From Paracoccaceae bacterium (lineage in GTDB: Bacteria; Pseudomonadota; Alphaproteobacteria; Rhodobacterales; Rhodobacteraceae), in the NCBI GenBank assembly GCA_021741245.1, contig JAIOYF010000001.1, positions 248,001-312,000 on the forward strand: a DNA stretch of 64,000 nucleotides. The letters are read 5' to 3'. Made by a program: the position numbers and the translations under genes. Below the pieces are notes generated by a model. That model was not told the origin of the DNA. It worked only from the letters and a program-made list of their open reading frames with translations, and made no database searches. This document shows positions 33,741-41,896 of this stretch, in pieces. Each line of letters begins with the position of its first letter. Positions within the stretch are counted from its first letter, which is position 1.

Positions 33741-34157
33741 ATGTCAGACCTGATGCGACAATCTGCCAAACTGTCGGCACGCCTGAACGCCATCCCGCAA
33801 GAGGTGGTAAAGCACTTGCGCCCTGCCTTGATCGCTTCAGCCGAAAACACCGCCGGTGTAATGCGTTCCCTTGTCCCGGTGGATGAGGGTGACCTGAAGG
33901 CGTCGATTGAAGTCACACCGCCGGGTGCCACCACGCCTGCTTATGCCGCTGGTGGTGGCCGTCGAATGGCAGGGGAGAACCAAGCCCTTGTGACTGCCGG
34001 AAACCCTGATGTTCGGCATGGACACTTGCAAGAGTTCGGCACTGTCGATCATCCTGCACAACCATTCCTGCGCCCTGCTGAGCGCCTGACCCGTGATCAG
34101 AACCGCCGCCGCATTGGCCGTGCTGTGGGTCAGGCTATAAGAAAGGCGGGTGTGTGA
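33741..34157 (+). CDS. HK97 gp10-like tail-completion protein
   Basis: The 138-residue protein has LRPALIASAENTAGVMRSLVPVDEGDLKASIEVTPPG and EFGTVDHPAQPFLRPAERLTRD, the HK97-gp10 signature. It acts at the neck, where head joins tail. It shares TGATG with the next gene. Confidence 0.87.
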   Translation: MSDLMRQSAKLSARLNAIPQEVVKHLRPALIASAENTAGVMRSLVPVDEGDLKASIEVTPPGATTPAYAAGGGRRMAGENQALVTAGNPDVRHGHLQEFGTVDHPAQPFLRPAERLTRDQNRRRIGRAVGQAIRKAGV

Positions 34158-34576
34158 TGTTCGAACCATCGCTTGCCCTTCAAACCGCTATCCGTGCCGC
34201 GCTGATCGCTGCGCCTGCTGTGACTGCCCTTGTCCCTGCCGATCGCATCCGCGCGGGTGCTTCGCGCCCTGACTTGTTCCCCACCATCATTCTTGCACCC
34301 GGCCAAACGCTCTTCCTTGGCCGTGCCAGTGGCGGACAACTGTGTGCACGGGTGGTTCTGGACCTGCATATCTGGGCGCTTGAAGACGGCGCTGATACGG
34401 CCCGCGCGATCGGGGGGGCCGCGCAGCAATCCCTGATCGATGCGCCCGAAGCCGAAGGCTTTGGCATCGATGAATGGGGCAAGCCGCAAACTCAATGGAT
34501 GCGAGACCCCAAGCCCGAGCTGATTGCGTGTCACGGCGTCATCCAACTTTCAGGCGTTCTGCGGTGGAGGGTGTGA
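34157..34576 (+). CDS. DUF3168 tail terminator/completion protein
   Basis: The 139-residue protein has the DUF3168 pattern: LQTAIRAALIAAPAVTALVPADRIRAGA, FPTIILAPGQTLFLG, CARVVLDLHIWA and CHGVIQLSGVLRWRV. This family ends the tail tube and joins it to the neck. ATG 34157 overlaps the upstream stop by 1 nt. In canonical gene order the major tail protein would follow; here it does not. Confidence 0.85.
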   Translation: MFEPSLALQTAIRAALIAAPAVTALVPADRIRAGASRPDLFPTIILAPGQTLFLGRASGGQLCARVVLDLHIWALEDGADTARAIGGAAQQSLIDAPEAEGFGIDEWGKPQTQWMRDPKPELIACHGVIQLSGVLRWRV

Positions 34577-34578
34577 CC

Positions 34579-34890
34579 ATGCGTGCCGGATTGCTACGCC
34601 ATGAAATTGAGCTTGAGCGCGAAGTCGAAACCGTCGCTGACTCTGGTGCGGTGGTAAAGGCATGGCAGCACTACGCCGATCGCCGTGCAGAGCTTCGCCA
34701 AAGCACCGCCGATGAGTTCCTGAATGGCACTGTTGAGGGTGCCAGTCAGAAAGCGGTGTTTGTTATCCGTTGGACCGAGGGTGTCAAAGTCGGTGATCGG
34801 CTTTTGCATGCTGGTAAGGCATGGCAGATCGTTGGGCTTGTGGAGATCGGCGTTCAACGCGGGCTTGAGCTTATGGTGATAGGCTCATGA
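34579..34890 (+). CDS. Head-tail adaptor (Phage_H_T_join)
   Basis: The 103-residue protein MRAGLLRHEIELEREVETVADSGAVVKAWQHYADRRAELRQ...VFVIRWTEGVKVGDRLLHAGKAWQIVGLVEIG is typical of the SPP1 gp16-like adaptor family. ATG 34579 starts 2 bp after the DUF3168 stop. The end overlaps terS by 4 bp. Confidence 0.88.
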   Translation: MRAGLLRHEIELEREVETVADSGAVVKAWQHYADRRAELRQSTADEFLNGTVEGASQKAVFVIRWTEGVKVGDRLLHAGKAWQIVGLVEIGVQRGLELMVIGS

Positions 34891-35279
34891 GCAAGCACCT
34901 TCGCGGTGTGAAGCCGCCGATCAGACTTGATCAGGAACCCCTGACCAAAGCACCCAAGGCACCGGCCTATTTTTCTTCCTATGCTGTCGGGGAGTGGAAG
35001 CGGGTTCTGCCGGTTCTAGTGCAGCGTCGGGTAATCTGTGTCGCTGATCTGGCACAAGTCGAGACTTACTGCTGCATGGCAGGGCTGGTGCGCCAGATCG
35101 AAACAGAGCGTTGTGCCGCCGGTGGTGTGATCGATGTTCGAATGTTTGGGGTGCAAAATCGTGCTGCACAAACAGCGCGCCAGCTTGCGGCGTCCCTTGG
35201 CCTTGATCCGGTGTCCCGTGCGCGGCTTGGCAGCGCTGCACCTGATGCTGATGACGATGACAACCCGCTTGCGGTGTAA
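34887..35279 (+). CDS. terS: Terminase small subunit, P27 family
   Basis: The 130-residue protein PAYFSSYAVGEWKRVLPVLVQRRVICVADLAQVETYCCMAGLVRQIE fits phage P27-type small terminases. A C-terminal block LAASLGLDPVSRARLG and an acidic tail follow. It recognises pac or cos DNA and recruits TerL, located 2 bp downstream. Confidence 0.88.
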   Translation: MSKHLRGVKPPIRLDQEPLTKAPKAPAYFSSYAVGEWKRVLPVLVQRRVICVADLAQVETYCCMAGLVRQIETERCAAGGVIDVRMFGVQNRAAQTARQLAASLGLDPVSRARLGSAAPDADDDDNPLAV

Positions 35280-35281
35280 TC

Positions 35282-36886
35282 ATGGCAGGCACGTTCCCGG
35301 CTTGGATTTATGACGGTTCGCCGATCGATGACCCGTTAGGCCATGGTGACCGCGCGGTGCAGTTCTTGCGCCGCTTGAAACACCCTGCAAGCACAGCGCC
35401 GGGAAACCTGTTTCAACTGACCTCATGGCAAGAGCGCATTGTCAGGCGCATCTATGGACCCCGGCACCCGGATGGCCGCCGGATCGTCAAGGAAGTCTTC
35501 CTTATGATTCCGCGTGGCAACAGAAAGACCAGTTTGGCGGCTGCACTTGCCTTGCTGCACCTGTTCGGCCCTGAGCGCATGCCTGCTGGTCAGATCATTT
35601 TTGCCGCGTCCGATCGTGAACAAGCCGGAATTGGATTCAGGGAAGCTGCTGAGATCGTGCGCCAAGACCGCCGACTTGAACGTGTCACCCGGATTTATGA
35701 TGCGCACAATTCTGCAAAGATGATCCGAAGCACGATTGACGGTTCAACCCTCAAGGCGGTTCCGGCGGATGGCAAAGGCCAGCACGGGACAACACCAACA
35801 TTTATCTTGGCCGATGAAATCCACGTTTGGCGGGGTAGAGAGCTATGGGAAGCGCTACGAACCGGCATGGCAAAACGTCCCGGCGGTTTGGTGGTTATCG
35901 CTACAACCGCCGGAAGGGGTAGGGAAGGGCTTGCCGCTGAACGCTATGACTATGCCCGCAAGCTTGCCTTGGGCGACATTGTGAATGAGGAATACTTGCC
36001 GATCTTGTTTGAGCCGCAAGAGGGTGATGACTGGCAAGACGAAGCAATGTGGCATCGGGCGAACCCTGGCCTGAGCCATGGCTTCCCCGACATTGACGGC
36101 TTGCGCACCCTTGCCCGTGAGGCGGTTGATAGTCCTTCTGAAATGTATGCCTTCCGGCAATTTCATCTTAACGAATGGATGGGGAACAGCCATGACCCTC
36201 TGTTCAATTTTGAGACCTATGACGCCCGCCGGTTCGATGACGATGAGGCAGACCTAGCAGAATTGCCGTGCTGGATCGGTGTAGACCTTTCCCGATCGGG
36301 TGACCTGACTGCCGTTGTCGTGGCGTTTTTGTGGCCGGATGGTCAAATCACTTTGCGCCCGAAGCTCTTTGTGCCGGGTGAGGATTTGAAGGCGCGTTCT
36401 GATCGGGATGGTGTGCCGTATCAGGCTTGGGCAGATCAGGGGCTTATCAAGCTTTGCCCCGGCCCGATTATCGATGAAGAAGCCGTTGAGGCGGAAATCA
36501 GGGAAATCTGTGCCGCCTATGACGTGCAAGAGATCGCTTTTGATCCGCATCTTGCCGCCCGCCTGATGCAGCGCCTGTATGATGACGGCTTGCAGGTGGT
36601 GGAGTTTCGGCAGACCCCGCTGAACATGGGTGCCGCCGGTGCTGATCTTGAGCGTGTCGTGAATGGCAGACTTGTTCGGCATGACGGCAACCCGATCTTG
36701 AGGCATCACCTTTCTTCGGTGGTCGCGGTGCGCACCGATAGCGGCCTGACCCGGATGGTGAAGGGCCGAAAGAATGATCGCATAGACGGTGCTATTGCCG
36801 CTGCGATGGCTGTTAGCCGTGCCTGTGCCGGTCAATCGAACCTGAGTGCCTACAACGACCCCGCCTCTTCTCTGTTCTGTTTCTGA
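35282..36886 (+). CDS. terL: Terminase large subunit
   Basis: The 534-residue packaging motor has an ATPase domain with Walker A-like FLMIPRGNRKTSLAAAL (near residue 77) and Walker B TFILADEIHVWRG. The nuclease domain has WIGVDLSRSGDLTAVVVAF (first Asp), AYDVQEIAFDP and KNDRIDGAIAAAMA (last Asp). Both activities look intact. Placement between terS and the tape measure gene is unusual, since portal normally follows. Confidence 0.94.
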   Translation: MAGTFPAWIYDGSPIDDPLGHGDRAVQFLRRLKHPASTAPGNLFQLTSWQERIVRRIYGPRHPDGRRIVKEVFLMIPRGNRKTSLAAALALLHLFGPERMPAGQIIFAASDREQAGIGFREAAEIVRQDRRLERVTRIYDAHNSAKMIRSTIDGSTLKAVPADGKGQHGTTPTFILADEIHVWRGRELWEALRTGMAKRPGGLVVIATTAGRGREGLAAERYDYARKLALGDIVNEEYLPILFEPQEGDDWQDEAMWHRANPGLSHGFPDIDGLRTLAREAVDSPSEMYAFRQFHLNEWMGNSHDPLFNFETYDARRFDDDEADLAELPCWIGVDLSRSGDLTAVVVAFLWPDGQITLRPKLFVPGEDLKARSDRDGVPYQAWADQGLIKLCPGPIIDEEAVEAEIREICAAYDVQEIAFDPHLAARLMQRLYDDGLQVVEFRQTPLNMGAAGADLERVVNGRLVRHDGNPILRHHLSSVVAVRTDSGLTRMVKGRKNDRIDGAIAAAMAVSRACAGQSNLSAYNDPASSLFCF

Positions 36887-36902
36887 TTTGTGAGTGAAAA
36901 CG

Positions 36903-39200
36903 ATGAATGATGTTTCCCTTCCCGGCCTGATTGTTCCGATCGAAGCCCGTATCGATAAGTTAGAAAAGGGCTTGAAGCGCGCCGCGCAGGTGCAGGCCCG
37001 ATCGGCTGCGACAATGGAACAGCGCGCCAAACAATCAGCAACCCGCATGGCGCAGAGCTATGAACAGGCCGGTTCTGGAATTGCGACTGCTATGGCGCGA
37101 TTTGCTGCACCCCTTGCTGGTGTCTTGGTGGCTGACACGCTGATCAATATCGGGCGGGCCGCGCGCCAGACCGTCGGTGCCATGGCACGTGTCGGTGATG
37201 AGGCGAAACGGGCAGGTGTCGGGGTGCAGGCGTTCCAAGAATGGAGTTTCGTCGCTGATCAGAACCGGATCAGTGTTGATGCCCTGATTGACGGTATGAA
37301 GGAACTGAACCTTCGTGCCGATGAGTTCATCGTCACCGGTGCAGGCAGTGGTGCCGAAGCCTTTGTGCGCCTTGGGTTCTCTGCAACTGATCTTGAAGCC
37401 AAGTTGAAAGACCCATCCGAACTTTTGCTTGAAATCATGGGGCGGCTAGAGGAACTGGACCGGGCCGCGCAAATCCGTGTTGCCGATGAAATCTTCGGGG
37501 GCACTGGCGGTGAGCGCTTCGTTGAGCTTATCAGCCAAGGTGAAGCAGGGCTTCGCCAGACGATTGCACGTGCCCATGAAGTTGGCGCGGTGATGGATTC
37601 GGCAATTATCGAAAAGGCGAGTGAACTTGATCGAAAGTTCAACGAGCTTGGCTCCCGCCTGCAAGCCTTGTGGCGCGGGCAGATCGTGGAAGTTGGCGAG
37701 TTCTTCGGGCTGATAGAACGCGAGCGCGCGAAGTTGGAGTTCGTGCCGCAACAGGTTGGCCGTGTTGTCGGTAACGATTTGGCACGGCAACTTGAGGCAC
37801 AAGGCGCTGCTGGTCAGGAAGCACTTGGCGTCGTGCGATCGATGGAAGCCGAATATAGGAATCTTGGCCGCGAAGCACAGGCCCTTGCCATGCAGCTTGC
37901 AGACGCCAGCAATATGCTTCGCGGGTTGGGGCAGGTGGCACAGGCCGATGCCTTGCAAAGCTTGGCGCAACGCATGGCCAAAGCTGCCGGTGAGTTTGAC
38001 GCTGGTGTAATCAGCGGTGAACAGTTCGCCGAAACCTTGGGCGATGTGACAACTGAAGCCGATACTACGATCAGCGCAATGGATGATCTGGACAAGGCTA
38101 GCCTGTCAGGTGTCATCGGACAGGTGCAGGGGTTGTTGTCATGGATTCAGGCACTGCCCGCCGCCGTTGCGGCTGCACGTTCTGAGATCAGCACGCTTGA
38201 GGCACCGGGCATGACGTCCGGCACACCCTTGAGTGGCTCAGCCGATGGCCTTATGCCGCCGACTGCACCAACCGTAACCACGTCACCGCGACCACGCCCT
38301 GCACCTGCCATGCTTGGCGAGCCTGTTCGCGCCTCTAGTGGCGGTGGTGGTGGTGGTGGTGGTCGCGATGAGTGGGGCAGTGCTGTTGAATCCATCCAAG
38401 CTGAGACGCAAGCCCTTCAAGCCGAAGCCGCTGCGCTGATCGCAGTTGCCACATCTGGTGAACGCTATTCAGGTGCAATCGAGTTCGCGCGCCAGAAAGC
38501 TGAGCTGCTTGTCGCTGCCCAACGCGCCGGGGTGCAAATCACGCCAGAATTGACCGCGAAGATTGATGCTTTGGCGCGCGCGAATGTAACGGCGGGCGCA
38601 TCTGCGGAAGCCGCTGCAAAAAAATTGCAGTCAATCGAAGACTTCGGCAAACAAAGCGCAGATACAATGGCGGATCTGTTCACCGGCATTGTGACCGGAT
38701 CAATGACGGCAGAAGACGCTTTGAAACAACTGATTGCACAACTGATCAAAATGGCTGCGCAAAAGTTCTTCCTGAAATTGTTCGGCGGATCAATCGGATT
38801 CGCATCCGGTGGATATACTGGTGACGGGGGCACCTTCCAACCCGCTGGCATTGTGCATAAAGGCGAGTTCGTCTTGAGCAAGAAAGCAACTTCGAGGCTT
38901 GGCGTTGACAATTTGAACGCTTTGCACGCAAGCGCATTGCGCGGATACTCAGGCGGTGGTGCCGTTGGTGATGTTCCGAGAATGCATTTTAGCGCGAGTG
39001 AATCAGGTAAAGCGCAAAGTATCGCGCAGACTGTAACAGTCAGTGCGCCGGTGACAGTTTCCGGAAGCGCAGGAACGCCAGATCAAAATGACGATCTTGC
39101 GCGCAAAATTGCGTCGCAGATGGAAAATCAAATGAAACTGGTCTTTGGCAATGAACTGCGCAAGCAAATGCGACCCGGTGCGATGCTGAACCGGGGATAA
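36903..39200 (+). CDS. Tail tape measure protein
   Basis: The protein has about 765 residues. Long helical stretches (IEARIDKLEKGLKRAAQVQA, ELDRKFNELGSRLQALW) lead to a Gly-rich spacer (SGGGGGGGGR near 480). The lambda-gpH-like C-terminus is MADLFTGIVTGSMTAEDALKQLIAQLIKMAAQKFFLKLFGG, FASGGYTGDGGTFQPAGIVHKGEFVLSKKAT. It sets tail length and is injected with DNA. ATG 36903 has a better upstream site than GTG 36894. It is the last structural gene; no tail-tip genes follow. Confidence 0.9.
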   Translation: MNDVSLPGLIVPIEARIDKLEKGLKRAAQVQARSAATMEQRAKQSATRMAQSYEQAGSGIATAMARFAAPLAGVLVADTLINIGRAARQTVGAMARVGDEAKRAGVGVQAFQEWSFVADQNRISVDALIDGMKELNLRADEFIVTGAGSGAEAFVRLGFSATDLEAKLKDPSELLLEIMGRLEELDRAAQIRVADEIFGGTGGERFVELISQGEAGLRQTIARAHEVGAVMDSAIIEKASELDRKFNELGSRLQALWRGQIVEVGEFFGLIERERAKLEFVPQQVGRVVGNDLARQLEAQGAAGQEALGVVRSMEAEYRNLGREAQALAMQLADASNMLRGLGQVAQADALQSLAQRMAKAAGEFDAGVISGEQFAETLGDVTTEADTTISAMDDLDKASLSGVIGQVQGLLSWIQALPAAVAAARSEISTLEAPGMTSGTPLSGSADGLMPPTAPTVTTSPRPRPAPAMLGEPVRASSGGGGGGGGRDEWGSAVESIQAETQALQAEAAALIAVATSGERYSGAIEFARQKAELLVAAQRAGVQITPELTAKIDALARANVTAGASAEAAAKKLQSIEDFGKQSADTMADLFTGIVTGSMTAEDALKQLIAQLIKMAAQKFFLKLFGGSIGFASGGYTGDGGTFQPAGIVHKGEFVLSKKATSRLGVDNLNALHASALRGYSGGGAVGDVPRMHFSASESGKAQSIAQTVTVSAPVTVSGSAGTPDQNDDLARKIASQMENQMKLVFGNELRKQMRPGAMLNRG

Positions 39201-39435
39201 AAGCCTTGGAATGCGAACGGGCTTAAAATAGGGCCATAGGATCGCCTCTGAGGGTTTGCGCATTGGTGTTAATATCCGGACCCGTTAGAAGCGCTGTAAG
39301 TGGCCTGCCAGATCGGCGTGTATGTGCAACACATGCAAAAGGTGCGGCAAAGGTGCATCTCACCTCTGGGCATGCGAGGGGCGCGCAAGCGCCCTGAGCG
39401 CCCGGTGGTGTGTTTGGTCAGGCGCGGGCCGGTGC
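39201..39435. other. Spacer after the tape measure gene
   Basis: There is no supportable gene. It contains GC-rich short inverted segments around 39375-39400 (GGCGCGCAAGCGCC), perhaps part of a terminator for the late transcript, but no T-run follows. Confidence 0.4.
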
Positions 39436-39605
39436 TTCTGAGCCGGAAGGGTTCAGCGGAGTTTCTGTGCTTTTGCGCGTAATCTTTCTTCTTCTTACTT
39501 TCTTACTTCTTCTTTACTTTCTTACTCAATCTTTCTTAATACGTGCAAAAGCACAGAAATTTGTGGGCAAAAGCACAGAGCTTTTCATACCCTTCCGGCT
39601 CAGAA
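39436..39605. repeat. Long imperfect inverted repeat around a pyrimidine tract
   Basis: The outer arms are perfect over 17 bp: TTCTGAGCCGGAAGGGT (39436-39452) against its complement at 39589-39605. The inner arms are perfect over 12 bp: CTGTGCTTTTGC (39465-39476) against 39567-39578. Between them lies an almost pure pyrimidine stretch of TTTCTTACT-like units (39483-39538). This could be an origin, a packaging or regulatory locus, or a structured RNA. Confidence 0.75.
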
Positions 39606-39709
39606 TAACCCTTCCGGGCGGGCAAAAGCACAGAAGTCTTCAAGCCTCTTTCGTCAAGACACCGGTGGTCTCGATTCCATCCGGCTGGGCGGGTGGGCAA
39701 AAGCACAGA
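39464..39709. repeat. Iteron-like 13-bp repeat family GCAAAAGCACAGA
   Basis: Four direct copies occur at 39545-39557, 39567-39579, 39622-39634 and 39697-39709, and one inverted copy at 39464-39476. Three of the direct copies are preceded by GG. Copies on either side of a pyrimidine-rich, easily melted tract resemble theta-type replication origins or multi-site operators. A ribbon-helix-helix-like gene starts 100 bp further on. Confidence 0.75.
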
Positions 39710-39752
39710 AACGCCACTAACCAGAAGTTTGCAAAAATGCAACACATGGTGC

Positions 39753-39781
39753 TTGAAAGACACGTATATGTGTGCCATATA
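39753..39781 (+). promoter_or_regulatory. Promoter with embedded palindrome before the RHH-like gene
   Basis: TTGAAA (39753-39758), a 17-bp spacer and CATATA (39776-39781) form a fair sigma-70 promoter. The spacer carries ACACGTATATGTGT (39760-39773), a near-palindrome that would serve as an operator. GGAG lies at 39800-39803, before ATG 39810. Confidence 0.55.
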
Positions 39782-39809
39782 TGATGCGCAAGCCAATTAG
39801 GAGAGCCCA

Positions 39810-40268
39810 ATGTCCACTAATATCCGCCTCGCACCCCAACGCATCGAACAGCTTCGCATCCTTGCCGAGTCCGAAGGTAAAACCATTCCGGAAGTCATTT
39901 CGGGGTTTATCGCTGGTGCCGTTTCCGAGGGCCGTCTTAATCCTGATCTTCCCGGCGTAGCAATTCGGATCGATGATGACGTTCTCACGATGGAAGCGGG
40001 TAAGTTCAAGGCATCGATGCCCGCCAATTCAGCGCAGGCATTTTCTGCCGGCCTTCGTGCTACTCTGATAGCGTCAAGCGAATCCGACAAGCGCCGCGTT
40101 TCCAATTTGCTCACGGATATGTTGAGCGCATTTGGCGGAACTGAAATCATTCGCGCTGGAAATCATATCTCTCTTGCCAGTCCGATCGCAGCTAAAGACC
40201 TCATTGTGCCGAAGTCTGTTGTGGTTGATCTTGCAGACCAGATCGACCGTGCCGCCAAGGCATCGTGA
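39810..40268 (+). CDS. Ribbon-helix-helix-like DNA-binding protein (putative)
   Basis: The 152-residue protein starts with NIRLAPQRIEQLRILAESEGKTIPEVISGFIAGAV, which looks like a ribbon-helix-helix: a short strand, then two helices. The remainder has a beta segment (VAIRIDDDVLTMEAGKFKASM) and a C-terminal helix. Its location just after the iteron cluster and an operator-bearing promoter suggests it regulates the element or acts at the repeats. No family is firmly recognised. Confidence 0.6.
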   Translation: MSTNIRLAPQRIEQLRILAESEGKTIPEVISGFIAGAVSEGRLNPDLPGVAIRIDDDVLTMEAGKFKASMPANSAQAFSAGLRATLIASSESDKRRVSNLLTDMLSAFGGTEIIRAGNHISLASPIAAKDLIVPKSVVVDLADQIDRAAKAS

Positions 40269-40323
40269 AAAAGGAAGAAAGCGCGGGGTGGTGGAACACG
40301 CCGCGCCTTTAGGTAGTCTGTCA

Positions 40324-40941
40324 ATGCGAAGTCAGTATATGCGAAATTCAAATCCAATCCAAGAGTCAGATGCTGATCCTTCTGAAATTGATCCGGCCGA
40401 GTTAGACCGAATTCTAAGCGGCCTTGATGAAGACTTGCCCCACTATATTCCATGTCAGCGCGTTCCTGTTTCGATAGACGACGAGACCGCCGAAGTGAAC
40501 CTTCAGGCTTTCGAAGCCATTGACGACGACGAACCCGAAGCCGTTAAAATCTATGACGAACCCCACGTGACGGCTTGGGACCGCGCCCGCGAAAAAGAAC
40601 GTATCGCCGAAGAGCGCCTGTCCAGAACTGAAGAGGGAACAACGGCGCATGCAATCGCAAAACGCCAATATGACGAAGCCGTGAAGATTCGTAGGATCGA
40701 AGATGAACGGGACAGTGATCCGGAATGGCGCAAGCGACGGGCTGCCGATGTCTGGCGGACTGGTGAGGGCAGGGAAGAATACAACGCTGATAGACGCAAG
40801 GTCCGCGAACAGCCGAACATGGACCTTTCGGGGATGACGGATGTAGCAAAGCGTGAGCACAAGTTGTCCCAGAAAAGGAAGCGTGCTGCTGAGGCGTATG
40901 CGCTTAAGAAGGCGGCGAAACTTGACAGTGAGGCGCAATAG
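40324..40941 (+). CDS. Highly charged helical protein, unknown function
   Basis: The 205-residue protein starts at ATG 40324. The N-terminal third is acidic (SDADPSEIDPAELDRILSGLDEDLP). The C-terminal two-thirds are Lys/Arg/Glu-rich and helical (WDRAREKERIAEERLSR, KRAAEAYALKKAAK), likely coiled-coil. There are no membrane segments. It lies 55 bp after the RHH-like gene. I do not recognise it. Confidence 0.6.
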   Translation: MRSQYMRNSNPIQESDADPSEIDPAELDRILSGLDEDLPHYIPCQRVPVSIDDETAEVNLQAFEAIDDDEPEAVKIYDEPHVTAWDRAREKERIAEERLSRTEEGTTAHAIAKRQYDEAVKIRRIEDERDSDPEWRKRRAADVWRTGEGREEYNADRRKVREQPNMDLSGMTDVAKREHKLSQKRKRAAEAYALKKAAKLDSEAQ

Positions 40942-41023
40942 ATCGCCGAGATGAAAAAGAGTCCCGACTACGGGCGGTTCTAGGTCTGCCGGTGCTTAGT
41001 GGCGCGGTGCGCAGAGAAGTGAT

Positions 41024-41128
41024 CAAGCACTTAAGTATATAAAAATAAACGAAAATAGATGAGATTGTGCTTGCCTCTGAGATTCCAGCGGCACTAGAAT
41101 CCGATGATCTAAACCCATAGACAAGCAC
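41024..41128. repeat. CAAGCAC repeats around an AT-rich patch
   Basis: CAAGCAC occurs at 41024-41030 and 41122-41128, with the inverted GTGCTTG at 41067-41073. The first two flank an AT-rich stretch (41031-41060, TTAAGTATATAAAAATAAAC). It may be a regulatory region for the downstream mini-ORF; this is weak evidence. Confidence 0.35.
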
Positions 41129-41129
41129 C

Positions 41130-41285
41130 ATGCAAGAACAGACAGTCTACCTTCCCGACACAGCCTTCGTCGTCATTGTCGATTAGCTTTTGCACCCTGC
41201 GCCATCGCTGGACCCGCGCGGGCAGATCGTTGAGATTCTGATTAATGCAGGATTAGCGCCCGAAGTCTGCCTTCGTGACCGGTAA
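41130..41285 (+). pseudogene. Small ORF interrupted by an in-frame TAG
   Basis: ATG 41130 begins MQEQTVYLPDTAFVVIVD, then TAG at 41184-41186. The same frame continues LLHPAPSLDPRGQIVEILIN and AGLAPEVCLRDR to TAA at 41283. Composition on both sides looks coding, so this may be a 51-codon phage gene with a nonsense mutation or one read by amber suppression. It is too short to be sure. Confidence 0.35.
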
Positions 41286-41312
41286 GACGAAGCGGCATAA
41301 TGCTAGTCAATT

Positions 41313-41330
41313 GATCACGAGATCGTGATC
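41313..41330. promoter_or_regulatory. Perfect palindrome, probable operator
   Basis: GATCACGA-GA-TCGTGATC has 8-bp perfect arms and a 2-bp centre. It lies 126 bp before the ATG of the last phage gene. The binding protein is unknown; the RHH-like protein or a host regulator are candidates. Confidence 0.5.
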
Positions 41331-41456
41331 GGAGTCGGCGCTGGCCAATCTCTGAAACGCTATAAAGCCCTCAGTAACGATTGTTTTGGTTCGCCTGTGT
41401 GTGGGGCGTGGAGGCCGCTGGGCCTGTGTATGAAGAGTAACCATAAGGAAATTGGT

Positions 41457-41789
41457 ATGACACCTAACACGACTATTAAGATTACGAGGGCAATCGCTCT
41501 TGTTCGTGCCGACTTTTGCAACCCTGTCGTTCTGCCGGAAAAGGGGCGGAAAGAGTTCAACGGCTTCCTACATAGACAGTTCGGCTGTCCTGAGGATGAA
41601 GCGTGGAAGACACCTGCTGTTGTGGAGTATCTGGAGAACGATCCAGACTTCGACTTTGTTGAATACTTCATCACGCCCGCCGGACCCATGATGGCTGCGC
41701 ACATTAACGAGTATCCGAACCCTGTTATTGTGGTCATGAACGGTGAGGCGACACGGAAGATGTCAGAAGTTGAGTGCGTCCCGGCCTGA
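41457..41789 (+). CDS. Small protein at the right end of the element, unknown function
   Basis: The 110-residue protein starts at ATG 41457, preceded by AAGGAA. It is mildly acidic with FNGFLHRQFGCPEDEAWKTPAVVEYLENDPDFDFVEYFITPAG. No signal peptide, membrane segment or known motif is present. It is isolated between the palindrome and attR, a common site for accessory phage genes. I do not recognise it. Confidence 0.55.
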   Translation: MTPNTTIKITRAIALVRADFCNPVVLPEKGRKEFNGFLHRQFGCPEDEAWKTPAVVEYLENDPDFDFVEYFITPAGPMMAAHINEYPNPVIVVMNGEATRKMSEVECVPA

Positions 41790-41896
41790 GACGACCATCA
41801 TCAGGAATCATCGTAAGGGCGGGGGAAACCTCGCCCGTCACCGGATCTGATCACACCCAAATCGACCGATAGCGCCATGTGCAACACACATACGGA

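Noticed and set aside
26985-39200. Gene transfer agent cluster
   Set aside because: Tail-chaperone-like proteins resemble GTA proteins, but integrase, att repeats, TerS and gene order show an integrated phage-type element, and the standard GTA late genes are missing.
39464-39709. CRISPR array
   Set aside because: Repeats are only 13 bp, spacings are irregular (22 to 75 bp), one copy is inverted and no cas genes are near.
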